Origin: Massilia oculi
GTDB lineage: Bacteria > Pseudomonadota > Gammaproteobacteria > Burkholderiales > Burkholderiaceae_D
NCBI RefSeq assembly: GCF_003143515.1
Contig: NZ_CP029343.1
Location: 5,332,001 to 5,396,000, forward strand
Direction: 5' to 3'
DNA length: 64,000 bases
This document shows, one piece after another, positions 45,001 to 54,113 of this stretch (position 1 is the first letter of the stretch; the number at the start of each line of letters is the position of its first letter). The notes under the pieces are model-generated. The model was not told where the DNA came from. It worked only from the letters and a program-made list of their open reading frames with translations, and did no database searches. Position numbers and translations under genes: made by a program.

Positions 45001-46738
45001 GGACCAGGCCTGGTTCTCGAACAAGTGCTCGGCGCTGCCGCAATGCGCGCGCCTGTCGGCCGACCAGCGCGCCGTCGTCAACGACGGACGGACCATCGTC
45101 GGCTGGTTGCGCGGCCAGCAGCAGCATGCCAACAACGTCCTGCTGCGCGCCTACACCACGACCGGGCCGGAGGACACCGGCCCCAACGGCGCGCAGCTGG
45201 AGGTCCTGGGCGACGTGGCGTCGTCCAAGCCGGCCTACCTGCGCGAGCCGCGCAAGGCCTACGGCAGCGCCGACTACGCGGCCTTCCGCAGCGAGAACGC
45301 TAGCCGCGACCCGGTCGTCTTCATCGCCGCCAACGACGGCATGCTGCACGCCTTCGAAGCCGAGAAGGGCACCGAGCTGTGGGCCTACATGCCGCGCATC
45401 ACGATGAAGAAGCTGTACCGGCAGGCCAGCGTCAATTACGCCTCGAGCCACCAGTTCAGCACCGATGGCTCGCCCGAGCTGGCCGACGTCAAGATCAACG
45501 GCGAATGGCGCTCGGTGCTGGTTGCCGGCCTGAATGCCGGCGGTCGCGGCTACTATGCGCTGGACGTCACCGATCCGGCCGATCCCCGGCCCTTGTGGGA
45601 AATCTGCGCCGACAGCACGGTGTGCGGCGGCGTGCACCACCAGCCCGACATGGGTTTCACCTTCGGCAACCCGCAATTCGGCACCATCCGGGTCGGCGGC
45701 GAAGAGCGCTGGGTGGTGTTCCTGACCTCGGGCTACAACAACATCCCGGGCGCCGACGACATCCAGTCGGGCAGCGGCAAGGGCTACCTGTTCGTGATCG
45801 ACGTCGCAACCGGCCAGGCGATCGCCAACCTGGGCGCCGGCGACGTGCTGGACAAGGGCATGCTCACCACCGGCAGCGGCGACGCGACGACGCCGTCCGG
45901 CCTGGCGAAGATCACGGCGATCACGGCCAACCCGAACACCGATCCGCTGGTGACCTACGTCTACGGCGGCGACAACCAGGGCCGGATGTGGCGCTTCGAC
46001 TTCACCGGCGAGCGGGTCGAGCGGCTGCTGATGGCCGATGCCGGCGCCGACCAGCCGATCACCACCCGCCCCGACGTCGCCGTTTGCCAGGTCGGATCGA
46101 GCGGGGAGGGCGCGGACGCCTCGCCGACGACGCGCGTGGTGGCCTTCGGCACCGGCCGCATGCTCGACCTGCCGGACATCCAGAACACCGAGGTGCAAAG
46201 CGCCTACGTGCTCAAGGACGACGGCGCCGCCTACGACGCCGCTGCCTGGCGCGACGACGAGACCTATGCCGAACGCGCCCTGACCGAGACCCGACCCTAC
46301 GATGACGCCGCTCCCGACGTGCCGCGCTCGAACCAGTTCACGATCGGCGGGACGATCGCCGACCTTGGCCGCCAGCGCGGCTGGTTCGTCGATTTCGACA
46401 AGAATTCCGGCGAGCGGGTCAACCTCGATCCGAAGATCGTGGCCGGGACCCTGACCGTGGTGACCAATCTGCCGCAGTCGTCGACCGCCTGCGCGGTGGG
46501 CGGCATCAGCTACGCCTATTTCGTCGACGTGTGCAGCGGCGCCGCGGTCTCGAACGACATCGCCGGCGTGCTGCTGTCGGGCGACGCGGCGGCGGTCGGT
46601 ACGACCATCGTGCGCCTGCCGTCGGGAGCGCTCAAGCTGATCACCACGACCGCCAAGGGCAATACCATCACCACCGAGGTGGCGCCGGCCAGGACCCAGG
46701 ACGCGCGCCGCACCGGCTGGCGCCGGGTGCGCGACTAG
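42059..46738 (+). CDS. pilY1: type IV pilus tip adhesin/assembly protein PilY1
   Basis: 1559 residues, with a signal peptide (LAVALAMTLASTPAWAG) and an N-terminal von Willebrand A-like region with the metal-ion motif D57-D-S-G-S-M (LLYDDSGSMAWN). The C-terminal third is the PilC/PilY1 beta-propeller (DPVVFIAANDGMLHAFEAEKGTELWAYMPR and later GYYALDVTDPADPRPLWE, in parts). PilY1 caps the pilus, mediates surface sensing and adhesion, and controls retraction in a calcium-dependent way. The start may be 42059, 42068 or 42074. It is the last gene of the pilin operon and its longest intact frame. Confidence 0.93.
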   Translation: MNGMRMNFSFLTTLAVALAMTLASTPAWAGPTGLASLPLMSITGSGTVKPNLMLLYDDSGSMAWNHTPDYVDDNTTCRAGTTLAARNPRGCVIGDPPYAAPLFNRQYYDPKVRYQPPVRADQTSYPSQTSSATDGWKAVTTDGFGVDKRNMRNANENTTNLLTGYPDLQWCSSDGDCRRNVGGYAYPSLTYDSAEPVGGNPYYYTINVAEYCTDASLKRCVSTAVNAPAPQGYPVPAPVRWCNSTALTDCQAKYVGNYKYPRYGDPNRSANWYSTITINDSGAASAVSITAVRVVGVSGTQTITRDAATASGGTNTAAKRTALATALAASIVNRAVSDRPFTACVPKASGVVRACADFGITLDSSDMLAVIPISCGRNVTNKNNCTVVQEGERTGDEIVVDSGTAATALLQIGGRAANSSSTNGRSRLVGLKLGNTTLIDSLRLGQNYTAAQVASQIAGEIGTRGTIKAYVGPNNVTPQCATATSAMVCLVAPLSMAGANLSYTRVDNPASLTWGGAPATSDGVPTSVSGFDTGVFIRTDIVPARDSYPKSAQRTDCQGAACTYDEEMTNFANWYAYYKTRNQMMKTAVGLAFQPLGEAYKVGLVGLQDAAAEGAMSRPKPFTGQNRIDWYDALYAMNSAGGTPVRLALHAIGKMFANQAPYKQAAGAETVEYACQQNFTFVTTDGYWNGNSPKTLVKAASRYSPAEYEETVVNNDNTVNPARFCTRETGCLDTRAQTLPSLADVALYWYNGGSSTGTVSLRPEIDDMSKTGQVPGTGNNHLHMRTYALGLGVDGIMTYEPDYDTKPVVGGDFYNLINGVRTGCPWNNNGAYVWPDPNTGTTDLSTALQSRVDDLWHAAINGGGKYFPASDPLQVVDSLNRVLNDIQVATGAAAAAATSTPNVAQEDRDIFSATFTTVKWTGNLSKRVIDIVTGEVSKDVDWKTSWSIGQKVGADSDTRNIWWRNPATGARTAFAYDQLGADQAWFSNKCSALPQCARLSADQRAVVNDGRTIVGWLRGQQQHANNVLLRAYTTTGPEDTGPNGAQLEVLGDVASSKPAYLREPRKAYGSADYAAFRSENASRDPVVFIAANDGMLHAFEAEKGTELWAYMPRITMKKLYRQASVNYASSHQFSTDGSPELADVKINGEWRSVLVAGLNAGGRGYYALDVTDPADPRPLWEICADSTVCGGVHHQPDMGFTFGNPQFGTIRVGGEERWVVFLTSGYNNIPGADDIQSGSGKGYLFVIDVATGQAIANLGAGDVLDKGMLTTGSGDATTPSGLAKITAITANPNTDPLVTYVYGGDNQGRMWRFDFTGERVERLLMADAGADQPITTRPDVAVCQVGSSGEGADASPTTRVVAFGTGRMLDLPDIQNTEVQSAYVLKDDGAAYDAAAWRDDETYAERALTETRPYDDAAPDVPRSNQFTIGGTIADLGRQRGWFVDFDKNSGERVNLDPKIVAGTLTVVTNLPQSSTACAVGGISYAYFVDVCSGAAVSNDIAGVLLSGDAAAVGTTIVRLPSGALKLITTTAKGNTITTEVAPARTQDARRTGWRRVRD

Positions 46739-46867
46739 GGCGGGCGCGGCCAGGCAATGCGCGCAGTGCCGGGCGCGCCGTTTTGTTCACACGGCGCGTC
46801 CCGGAAACGGTAAAATCGAGGGTTTTCCGACAAGGGTCGCCCGCGGCCCGACTACAGGGCTCGATTT

Positions 46868-48519
46868 ATGGCCAACGACACCGACATTTCCAGCGACGAC
46901 CTCGACGTCGCCGTTCCCCGCCAGGCCGGCGCGATCGCGCGCGAAGTCGCGCGCCGCCGCACCTTCGGCATCATTTCCCACCCCGACGCGGGCAAGACCA
47001 CGCTGACCGAAAAGCTGTTGCTGTTCTCGGGCGCGATCCAGCTCGCCGGTACCGTCAAGGGCCGCAAGAGCGGCCGCCACGCGACCTCGGACTGGATGGA
47101 CATCGAGAAGCAGCGCGGCATCTCGGTCGCGTCCTCCGTGATGCAGTTCGAGTTCCGCGAGCACGTGATCAACCTGCTCGACACCCCGGGCCACCAGGAC
47201 TTCTCGGAAGACACCTACCGCGTGCTGACCGCGGTCGACTCGGCCCTGATGGTGATCGACGCCGCCAAGGGCGTCGAGGAACAGACCATCAAGCTGCTCG
47301 ACGTGTGCCGCATGCGCGACACGCCGATCGTCACCTTCATGAACAAGATGGACCGCGAGACCCGCGATCCGCTGGAACTGCTGGACGAAGTCGAGTCGGT
47401 GCTCAAGATCGAGTGCGCGCCGGTGACCTGGCCGATCGGCATGGGCAAGAACTTCCGCGGCGTGTACCACCTGCTGCGCGACGAGATCATGCTGTTCAAG
47501 GCCGGCGAAGAGAAGGCCGACGGCGCCTTCGAGATCGTCAAGGGCATCGACAATCCGAAGCTGGCCGCGATGTTCCCGCTCGAGATCGAGCAGCTCAAGA
47601 TGGAAGTGGAGCTGGTGCACGGCGCCTCGCACGTGTTCGACCTGGAGCGTTTCCTGTCGGGCGTGCAGACCCCGGTGTTCTTCGGTTCGGCAATCAACAA
47701 CTTCGGCGTGCGCGAGATCCTGTCGGCACTGGTTGACTGGGCCCCGGCCCGCGCGAACGCGACGCCACCGTACGCGCGGTCGCGCCGGTCGAACCCAAGT
47801 TCTCCGGCTTCGTGTTCAAGATCCAGGCCAATATGGACCCGGCCCACCGCGACCGCATCGCCTTCCTGCGCGTGTGCTCGGGACGCTTCGAGAAAGGCAT
47901 GAAGGTCAAGCACCTGCGCCTGGGACGCGAAGTCAAGCTGTCGTCGGTCGTGACCTTCATGGCGTCGAGCCGCGAACAGGTTGAAGAGGCCTATGCCGGC
48001 GACATCATCGGCCTGCCGAACCACGGCAATATGCAGATCGGCGACAGTTTCTCCGAAGGCGAGATGCTGACCTTCACCGGCATCCCGTACTTCGCGCCGG
48101 ACCTGTTCCGCACGGTGCGGATTCGCAATCCATTGAAAGTGAAGCAGCTGCACAAGGGCTTGCAGCAGCTGGGCGAAGAGGGCGCGGTACAGGTGTTCAA
48201 GCCGGTGCTGGGCTCGGACCTGATCCTGGGCGCGGTCGGCGTGCTGCAGTTCGAGGTCGTGGCCAGCCGCCTGCTCAACGAGTATGGCGTGGACGCGGTG
48301 TTCGAAAGCAGCAGCATCAGCAGCGCGCGCTGGATTTCGAGCGAAGACAAGAAATCGCTGGCCGACTTCGAGAACCAGCTCGGCCACCAGGTCGCCTACG
48401 ATGCGGCCGGCAATATGGCCTTCCTGGCGACGTCCGGCGTGAACCTGCGGCTGACCCAGGAGCGCTGGCCCAAGCTGGTGTTCCACGCGACCCGCGAGCA
48501 CGCGGCCAAGCTGGCCTGA
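46868..48519 (+). CDS. prfC: peptide chain release factor 3 (RF-3), frameshifted
   Basis: About 550 residues after restoring one C in the run at 47748-47750. A translational GTPase that recycles RF1/RF2: G1 is [13 protein letters not shown]3 DTPGHQD, G4 NKMD. The first frame runs to ALVDWAPA and goes wrong; the second resumes at [23 protein letters not shown], and [17 protein letters not shown] is regained when CCCC replaces CCC. Both halves are well conserved with no other lesion. Sequencing error is therefore favoured. A TAAAAT box lies at 46811-46816 upstream. Confidence 0.93.
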
Positions 48520-48532
48520 CCGGACGCTTGCG

Positions 48533-49552
48533 TCAAGGCCCGGGCGCGCTGTCGGTTTCGGTTTCGATCTCGACGGCCTCCAGGGTCTGGGTGCGCACCG
48601 CGCCGTCGACCAGCGTCAGGCGCAGCTGCACCGGCAGCCAGGCCTGGCCGGGCGCGAGCCATATTTCCAGCCGCGGCGCCCCCTCGGGCGCCAGCTGCGC
48701 CATGCGCAGCGCTTCCACCGGGCCGATCCCGGTGTCGACCGTCTCCATTCCCATGACCTCGTAGCGTTCCTGGCGCGCCCCGCCGGCGGCGCCGATCCAG
48801 AAGGCCAGCACGCCCCGCAGCTGGTCCGGATTGGCGCGTCCCATGCCGGCCAGCTGCAGCAGCAGCGAGGCGCGGTCCTGGGCCCCGCCCGCCAGCTGAT
48901 CGCGGCGCGCGCCGAGATGCGAGACGATCACTCCCTGCTCGCGATCGAAGTCGGTGGTCGCACGGCCCGGCCCGGCCGGCTCGCTGGCGCGCAGCGGTGC
49001 CAGGCCACCGTCGTCCAGGCCGCCCTCGCTGTCCAGTGATCCCAGGATGCCGTCGAGCGTGAGCCGATAGCTGCTGCCGTCGGTGCGCCAGTCCAGGCGC
49101 GCCGCGCCTGCGCCGCTCACTCGATAGTCGAGGCGCGCCGGAGGCGCCGGCGAGACGCGGAACTGGCCGGGCATCGCGCCCGGCCGCACCTCGCCTCGGC
49201 CGTCCGCCTGGAGCGGCGCGAGCACGGGCAGCGCAGCCGGTGCGGCATCTGGTCCGGCATCCGGCTCGGCATCCGGCTCGGCATCCGGCTGGACATCCCG
49301 CTGTGCATCCGGCTCGGGCGCGGGTTCCGGGGCAGGCCGGGATGCGGGCGGCGGGCTGGGTGCTGGCCGGTGTGCTGCGCGATCCGTCCCGGCGCGCGCG
49401 AGCCTCAGCGCCAGTGGGGCAGGCTCGCGCACGGCCGCCGCGCGTTGAATGGGGAAGTCCAGCCATGCAAGGGCGGCCAGGTGCAGCAACAGGGACGCCA
49501 GGCCGATGCCGAGCAGGCGCCGGTAGCGCGCCAGGAAAGCGGAAAATCTCAT
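48533..49552 (-). CDS. DUF3108 domain protein with EPDA repeat linker
   Basis: 339 residues. An N-terminal hydrophobic anchor (LLGIGLASLLLHLAALAWLDF) is followed by a proline-rich linker with tetrapeptide repeats (E-P-D-A type) at about 75-105. The C-terminal DUF3108 domain has RLDYRVSGAGAARLDWRTDG and the tail GPVEALRMAQLAPEGAPRLEIWLAPGQAWLPVQLRL (in part). DUF3108 proteins are envelope proteins of unknown role in proteobacteria. The gene is convergent with prfC, 13 bases away. Confidence 0.75.
   Translation of the reverse strand: MRFSAFLARYRRLLGIGLASLLLHLAALAWLDFPIQRAAAVREPAPLALRLARAGTDRAAHRPAPSPPPASRPAPEPAPEPDAQRDVQPDAEPDAEPDAGPDAAPAALPVLAPLQADGRGEVRPGAMPGQFRVSPAPPARLDYRVSGAGAARLDWRTDGSSYRLTLDGILGSLDSEGGLDDGGLAPLRASEPAGPGRATTDFDREQGVIVSHLGARRDQLAGGAQDRASLLLQLAGMGRANPDQLRGVLAFWIGAAGGARQERYEVMGMETVDTGIGPVEALRMAQLAPEGAPRLEIWLAPGQAWLPVQLRLTLVDGAVRTQTLEAVEIETETDSAPGP
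49249..49320. repeat. 12-bp tandem repeat in the DUF3108 gene
   Basis: Six units of about CCGGCTCGGCAT occupy 49249-49320; the two at 49261-49284 are identical, others diverged. On the minus strand they encode the E-P-D-A tetrapeptide linker, so unit number can change the linker length without breaking the frame. Confidence 0.8.
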
Positions 49553-49592
49553 GGGCGCTAGTGTAGCGCGCGCCCGTCGCGCGAGGGGGGCT

Positions 49593-50231
49593 TCAGAAGC
49601 CCAGGCTCAGGTTGGCCTTGACCCGGCTGCTGGAGTTGGTCGCATCCTGGAAGCGCTCGGCCGCGTGGCCATGGTTCTCGAAGGAACCGTCGATCGTGAC
49701 CCGCTCGCTGACCTGGTACCTGGCGCCGACGCCCGTGTACAAGCCGGTATCGACGCCCTTGCGGACGCCGCGGCGGTTCTGGCTGTGCGCCACGCCCAGC
49801 TTGCCGTAGGCCGACAGGCGTTCGCCGAGCGGCTGCGTGACCTTGACGGCGGTGTGCAGATTGAAGCCGCGCAGGCCGATCGCGCCGGTCGTGTCTTCGG
49901 GATCGCGTTCGTTCACCGGCCGAAAACCCTGGTCGAGCAGATTGACGTAGCCGGCCTCGAAGGCCAGCGCCGGCGTCACCGATACGCCCATCAGCAGCCT
50001 GGGGTCGGTCTTGAACAGGCCGCCGAACAGGCGGTCGTTGGGATTGGCGTTCAGGTTGCCGCCGTAGACGCGAGGGAAGGTCCGGGAGTGGGGATCGCGC
50101 GGGGCCGAGAACACGCTGCGTGGGCGGGTGTCGGCCAGTTCCACCGGCGCGGCGGCCGGCTCAACCAGTTGCGCCTGCGCTGGAGCGGCGGTGGCGACGG
50201 CTGCCGCGAGCAGGATGGCTGGGCGTTTCAT
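49593..50231 (-). CDS. outer-membrane beta-barrel-like protein, YGGN pair member 1
   Basis: 212 residues with a Sec signal peptide (MKRPAILLAAAVATAAPAQAQ). The rest has alternating polar/hydrophobic strands and ends in a terminal Phe (ANLSLGF), typical of outer-membrane barrels. Shared motifs with its neighbour include PRVYGGN, PND..F.G, DPRL..GV, GYVNL.D.G, RLSAYGKLG and GLYTG. No named family is recognised; general OmpA-like barrel is the closest class. It lies 11 bases downstream of the paralogue on the same strand, so they form a bicistron. Confidence 0.7.
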   Translation of the reverse strand: MKRPAILLAAAVATAAPAQAQLVEPAAAPVELADTRPRSVFSAPRDPHSRTFPRVYGGNLNANPNDRLFGGLFKTDPRLLMGVSVTPALAFEAGYVNLLDQGFRPVNERDPEDTTGAIGLRGFNLHTAVKVTQPLGERLSAYGKLGVAHSQNRRGVRKGVDTGLYTGVGARYQVSERVTIDGSFENHGHAAERFQDATNSSSRVKANLSLGF

Positions 50232-50242
50232 GTCGCGTCCTT

Positions 50243-50884
50243 TCAGAAGCCCATCTTGAGATTGCCCTGCAGGCCGTCGCGCACGCGGTCGAGCTTCTTC
50301 GCCGCGTCGCCATGGCGCACGAAGTCGCCGCTCACGGTGGTGCGCTTGTCGACCTTGTAGCTGGCGCCGGCGCCGGTGTACAGACCGGTCTCCGACCCGG
50401 CCACGCCTCGTTCCTTCTTTTTTTTAGTATAGGCGATGCCGGCCTTGCCGTAGGCCGACAGGCGGTCGCCGGCCGACAGCGAGTATCTGGCGGCGAGGTG
50501 GTTGCTGGAACCTTTTTCGCCCAGCGGGATCGAGGCGTCCGCCGGCTTGCCCGGCTCGACCTCGTGCAAACCCTTGTCCGGCAGGTTGACGTAACCGCCC
50601 TCGATGGCGACGTTGGGCGCCACCTCGACGCCGCCAGTCAGGCGCGGATCGCGCCGCATGCCGGTGAACACGTGGTCGTTGGGCTGGGCCGCCACGTTAC
50701 CGCCGTACACGCGCGGATAAGGCTGGTGGCTGCCGGCGAACGGATCGGGCGCAGCGGGTTTGCCGGGTTCGAGCTGGGCCGGCTGGCGCGGCGCCGGGTC
50801 GGGCAGCAACTGGGCCAGGGCCCGGGTATGCACCCCGGCGGTCGTCAGCACAACAAGCGTCAATACGAAGGCGCGGGCTTTCAT
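50243..50884 (-). CDS. outer-membrane beta-barrel-like protein, YGGN pair member 2
   Basis: 213 residues from ATG 50884, with GAGGAAAAA upstream. A signal peptide (MKARAFVLTLVVLTTAGVHTRALAQ in part) precedes strands with motifs shared with the other member: YPRVYGGN, PNDHVFTG, DPRLTGGV, GYVNLPDKG, RLSAYGKAG, GLYTGAG. The mature proteins end in the same LGF/MGF sequence. They are clear paralogues. Neighbouring a sensor kinase with periplasmic propellers suggests an envelope sensing link, but there is no direct evidence. Confidence 0.7.
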   Translation of the reverse strand: MKARAFVLTLVVLTTAGVHTRALAQLLPDPAPRQPAQLEPGKPAAPDPFAGSHQPYPRVYGGNVAAQPNDHVFTGMRRDPRLTGGVEVAPNVAIEGGYVNLPDKGLHEVEPGKPADASIPLGEKGSSNHLAARYSLSAGDRLSAYGKAGIAYTKKKKERGVAGSETGLYTGAGASYKVDKRTTVSGDFVRHGDAAKKLDRVRDGLQGNLKMGF

Positions 50885-50939
50885 CGGTTTTTCCTCGGTC
50901 GGGTCTCGTGCAAGCATAGCGCGTTACAGGGCGCTGTGC

Positions 50940-53936
50940 TCATGCGCGACGCATGCCTTGGTAAGCAGTTGTTACCGGTATGCGCACACTGACGACGGTG
51001 CCGGCCGGAGTGCTGTCGATGTTCAGGACGCCGCCGGCCAGGCGCGCCCGCTCGCGCATGCCGGGAAGGCCCCAGTGTCCTTCGCGCCCGCCGCGGGCCA
51101 GGATGTCGGGCGGGATGCCCTGGCCGTCGTCGCTCACCGCCAGGCGCAGGCTGTCGGCGTGGTAGTCGAGCGTCAGCCTGATCCGCGTGGCGCCGGCATG
51201 GCGGAAGGCGTTGGACAGCGCTTCGCGGCCGATGGTGAACATCTCGTCCTCGACTTCCGGGTCCAGTTCGCGCACGTTGCCCGCGACTTCCGGGACGAAG
51301 GCCGTGCCGGACGACGCCGCCAGTGCGCCGCCGGCGTCTTCCAGCGCCTGCGGCAGGCAGCCGTGGCGCACGCCCGGCACCCGCAGCTGGCGCACCTGCT
51401 GGCGGCCTTCCTCGATCACGTCTTCGGCCCGCGTCAGCACGTCCTCGACCTCGGCCCGCATCCCGCTGTCGGCCGGCAGCCTGCCCATCAGCACGTGCAT
51501 GCGCAGCACCAGCGCCTGCACGCTCTGCAGGAAGGTGTCGTGCAGGGTGCGCGCGATGCGCTCGCGTTCGCGGGTACGCACCAGCATCTTCTCGCGCAGG
51601 CGCGCCGCGAGACGCGCCAGGCGCCAGCGATGCAGCAGCCAGGCCGTGCCCAGCAGGAGAATGGCGCAGGCCAGCCGGAACCACAGCGTTTGGGGCCAGG
51701 CGGCCTCGATGCGCAGGGCCGCCTGCGCCGGCTGCCGGCTCCAGACGCCATCCTCGTTGGCGGCGCTGACCTCGAACAGGTAGTCTCCCGGCGCCAGGTT
51801 CGTATATACCGCCTGGCGCGGCCCGCTGGCCTCGCGCCAGTCCGCATCCTGGCCGGCGAGCCGGTAACGGAAGCGCACCCGTTCCGGCATCGACAGCGCG
51901 GTGGCGGTGAAATCGATCTCGAGCCGGGTCGTGCGGGCCGGCAGCACCAGGCCGGGCGCGGGCGCATGACTGCCCTGGTCGGTGCGAATGGCGGTCACCA
52001 TGACCGTCGGCGCGCGCGGATTGCGCGCAATCCTGGCGGGATCGACGTGGCCCACGATGCTGGATGTGGCGAACCACAGGCGGCCGTCGTCGGCCTGGAC
52101 CAGCGAAGGCAGGGGCTGCATCTGCGCCGGCATCCCGCGGTGACCGTCCAGGTGGTCGAAGCGCTCGGCCGCGACCGTGGCGTCGGACGCGTCCAGCGCC
52201 CGCGTCAGGTCGGCGGCCGTGACGCGCGCCAGGCCGCCGGTGTCGTGCAGCCACAGCTCGCCGTCGGCGCGCTCGACGATGCCGGAGACGCCGCGGAATC
52301 CCCGGCCGCCGCGCTCGTCGAGGGTCACGAAGCGCTCGCCGTCGAACCAGGCCAGGCCGCGATCGCCGCCGATCCAGACCCGGGCGCTGCCGGGCACGAT
52401 CGCCAGCGCATTGCCGACCGCCAGGCCCTGCCGCGGTCCGTAGTGGCGCAGCGCATCCCCGTCGAGGATGGCGATGTGGTTGTCGGTGTAGCCAAACCAG
52501 ATGCGGCCCTGGCGATCGGTCGCCAGCGTGACCGCGGTCGGACCGGCCAGCGCCGCGCGTCCGTCGCCCTTGCGCCAGGCGCCATCGCGGAAGGTATGCA
52601 CGCCGTGGCCGATCACCGACACCCACAGCGCGCCGTCGGCGCCGGTCGTCATCGCCTGCACATTGCGTCCCGTCAGTTGCGGGGGCAGCGCCCAGCGCCG
52701 GATGGCCCCGTCGCGCACCCGCCACAGGCTGGCATTGTTGCCGAACCAGAGCGTGCCGTCGGGCGCGCGGTGGCTGGCGCTGACGTCCATGACCTCCGTG
52801 GCGCGCCGGCTGCCGTCCGGCGCGAGGACGAAGCTGGCGAAATCGAAGGCGCCGGTGCGGTCGGTATTGCCGATCCAGACGGCGCCAGCGTCGCCGGGCG
52901 CGACGCTGAGCGCGGGAACGAAGCCCGGCGGCAGCGCGACGGTCGACAGGCGGGCCTGGCGCACCCGGTCGACGCCGTTCGCCGTGGTGAACCACAGATT
53001 GCCTTCGCGGTCGTCGAAGGTGGCGTTGAAGATGCCGTCGGTGAAGCCGGCGGCGGTCGAGAGCTGGCGCACCAGCTTGCCTTTGCCGTCGAGCAGCTGC
53101 ACCGCATCGCCGGTGGAGACCCACAAGCCGCCGCGCGCATCGCCTTCGTAGCCGAGCAGCGGCGCGCCTCCATTGTGCAGGATCAGCGGCGCCGTCGCGC
53201 CGCTGGCGGGATCGAACAGCCGCAGGCCGGGGGCCCGGGTCTTGATCACGATCTTGCCGTCGGGACGGAGGTAGCCGCTTCCCAGCTGCGGCTGGTCGAG
53301 CACCTTGATGAAGCGCCGCTCGCCGGCGGCGGAACCGGGCGCGCCGCGGTAGATTCCGTCGGCGCAGTAGACCAGCAGGCTGCCGTCGGCCAGCGCGCTG
53401 AAGCCATGCGGCCGGCCGTATGGCAGCCCGGCGGACGGTCCTACCTCAAGCCAGCGCTTGCCTTCGAGCCGGTGCATGCCGGTGCCGCTCGAGGCCCACA
53501 TGACGCCGTCGGGCGTGCGCCCGAAACGGAAAACCGTGGTGGGCGGCGAATCCTTGCCGACGTAGTGATGGACGGCGCCGCGCTCGAAGCGGCTGATGTC
53601 GCCGAACTGGTAGCTGACCCAGATGGCGTCGCCATCGGCGGCCACGGCCATCGTCAGCGGTGAGCGCAGCTTGTGGCCGAAGACCTCGTCGTTGCGCACG
53701 AAGCGCGCGCCGTCGAAGCTGTACAGGCCATCGGTGGCGGCGAACCACAGCATGCCGGCGGCATCCTGGGTAATCGAATACACCGCGGACGGGGCGCCGT
53801 CCTCGCGCGTCCATGAGGTGTGCTGCAGGTCGCCGGTCCAGGGCGGCAGCGGGGCGGCGCCGGCCCGGACGCACAGGGCGAGGGCCAGGATGGCAAACAG
53901 GAGGCAATGCGGGAGGCGTGCACATGGCAGGCGCAT
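50940..53936 (-). CDS. sensor histidine kinase with periplasmic beta-propeller (Reg_prop/Y_Y_Y type)
   Basis: 998 residues from ATG 53936, where the signal sequence (CLLFAILALALCVRAGA) begins. The periplasmic part (about 30-690) is built from two-component-regulator propeller repeats such as TQDAAGMLWFAATDGLYSFDG and REGNLWFTTANGVDRV. A Y_Y_Y domain and a membrane helix (LWFRLACAILLLGTAWLL) follow. HisKA_3 has His799 in IARTLHDTFLQ, then HATPase (SNAFRHAGATRI, SDDGQGIPP, GHWGLPGMRERARLAGG). No response regulator gene is adjacent, so the partner is elsewhere. Such kinases usually sense polysaccharide breakdown products or other envelope ligands. Confidence 0.88.
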   Translation of the reverse strand: MRLPCARLPHCLLFAILALALCVRAGAAPLPPWTGDLQHTSWTREDGAPSAVYSITQDAAGMLWFAATDGLYSFDGARFVRNDEVFGHKLRSPLTMAVAADGDAIWVSYQFGDISRFERGAVHHYVGKDSPPTTVFRFGRTPDGVMWASSGTGMHRLEGKRWLEVGPSAGLPYGRPHGFSALADGSLLVYCADGIYRGAPGSAAGERRFIKVLDQPQLGSGYLRPDGKIVIKTRAPGLRLFDPASGATAPLILHNGGAPLLGYEGDARGGLWVSTGDAVQLLDGKGKLVRQLSTAAGFTDGIFNATFDDREGNLWFTTANGVDRVRQARLSTVALPPGFVPALSVAPGDAGAVWIGNTDRTGAFDFASFVLAPDGSRRATEVMDVSASHRAPDGTLWFGNNASLWRVRDGAIRRWALPPQLTGRNVQAMTTGADGALWVSVIGHGVHTFRDGAWRKGDGRAALAGPTAVTLATDRQGRIWFGYTDNHIAILDGDALRHYGPRQGLAVGNALAIVPGSARVWIGGDRGLAWFDGERFVTLDERGGRGFRGVSGIVERADGELWLHDTGGLARVTAADLTRALDASDATVAAERFDHLDGHRGMPAQMQPLPSLVQADDGRLWFATSSIVGHVDPARIARNPRAPTVMVTAIRTDQGSHAPAPGLVLPARTTRLEIDFTATALSMPERVRFRYRLAGQDADWREASGPRQAVYTNLAPGDYLFEVSAANEDGVWSRQPAQAALRIEAAWPQTLWFRLACAILLLGTAWLLHRWRLARLAARLREKMLVRTRERERIARTLHDTFLQSVQALVLRMHVLMGRLPADSGMRAEVEDVLTRAEDVIEEGRQQVRQLRVPGVRHGCLPQALEDAGGALAASSGTAFVPEVAGNVRELDPEVEDEMFTIGREALSNAFRHAGATRIRLTLDYHADSLRLAVSDDGQGIPPDILARGGREGHWGLPGMRERARLAGGVLNIDSTPAGTVVSVRIPVTTAYQGMRRA

Positions 53937-54113
53937 GGGAGGTTTTCCGTGTAACTGGTTATTGTTGGTTGGACGGATTCTTGCCCAAAACTCCCCTGCG
54001 CGGCAAGTCGCCGCAGCGGACATGGGCCTTGCGCCGCGACAAGTGCGGCGCGCGCCTGCGGCGTACATTGTTGTATGCACTGAAGAAATAATGCACCAAG
54101 ACGAGAGGACGCC

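Noticed and set aside
43349..46198. 949-residue open frame antisense to pilY1
   Set aside because: Same shadow effect; pilY1 carries the signal peptide, MIDAS motif and propeller.
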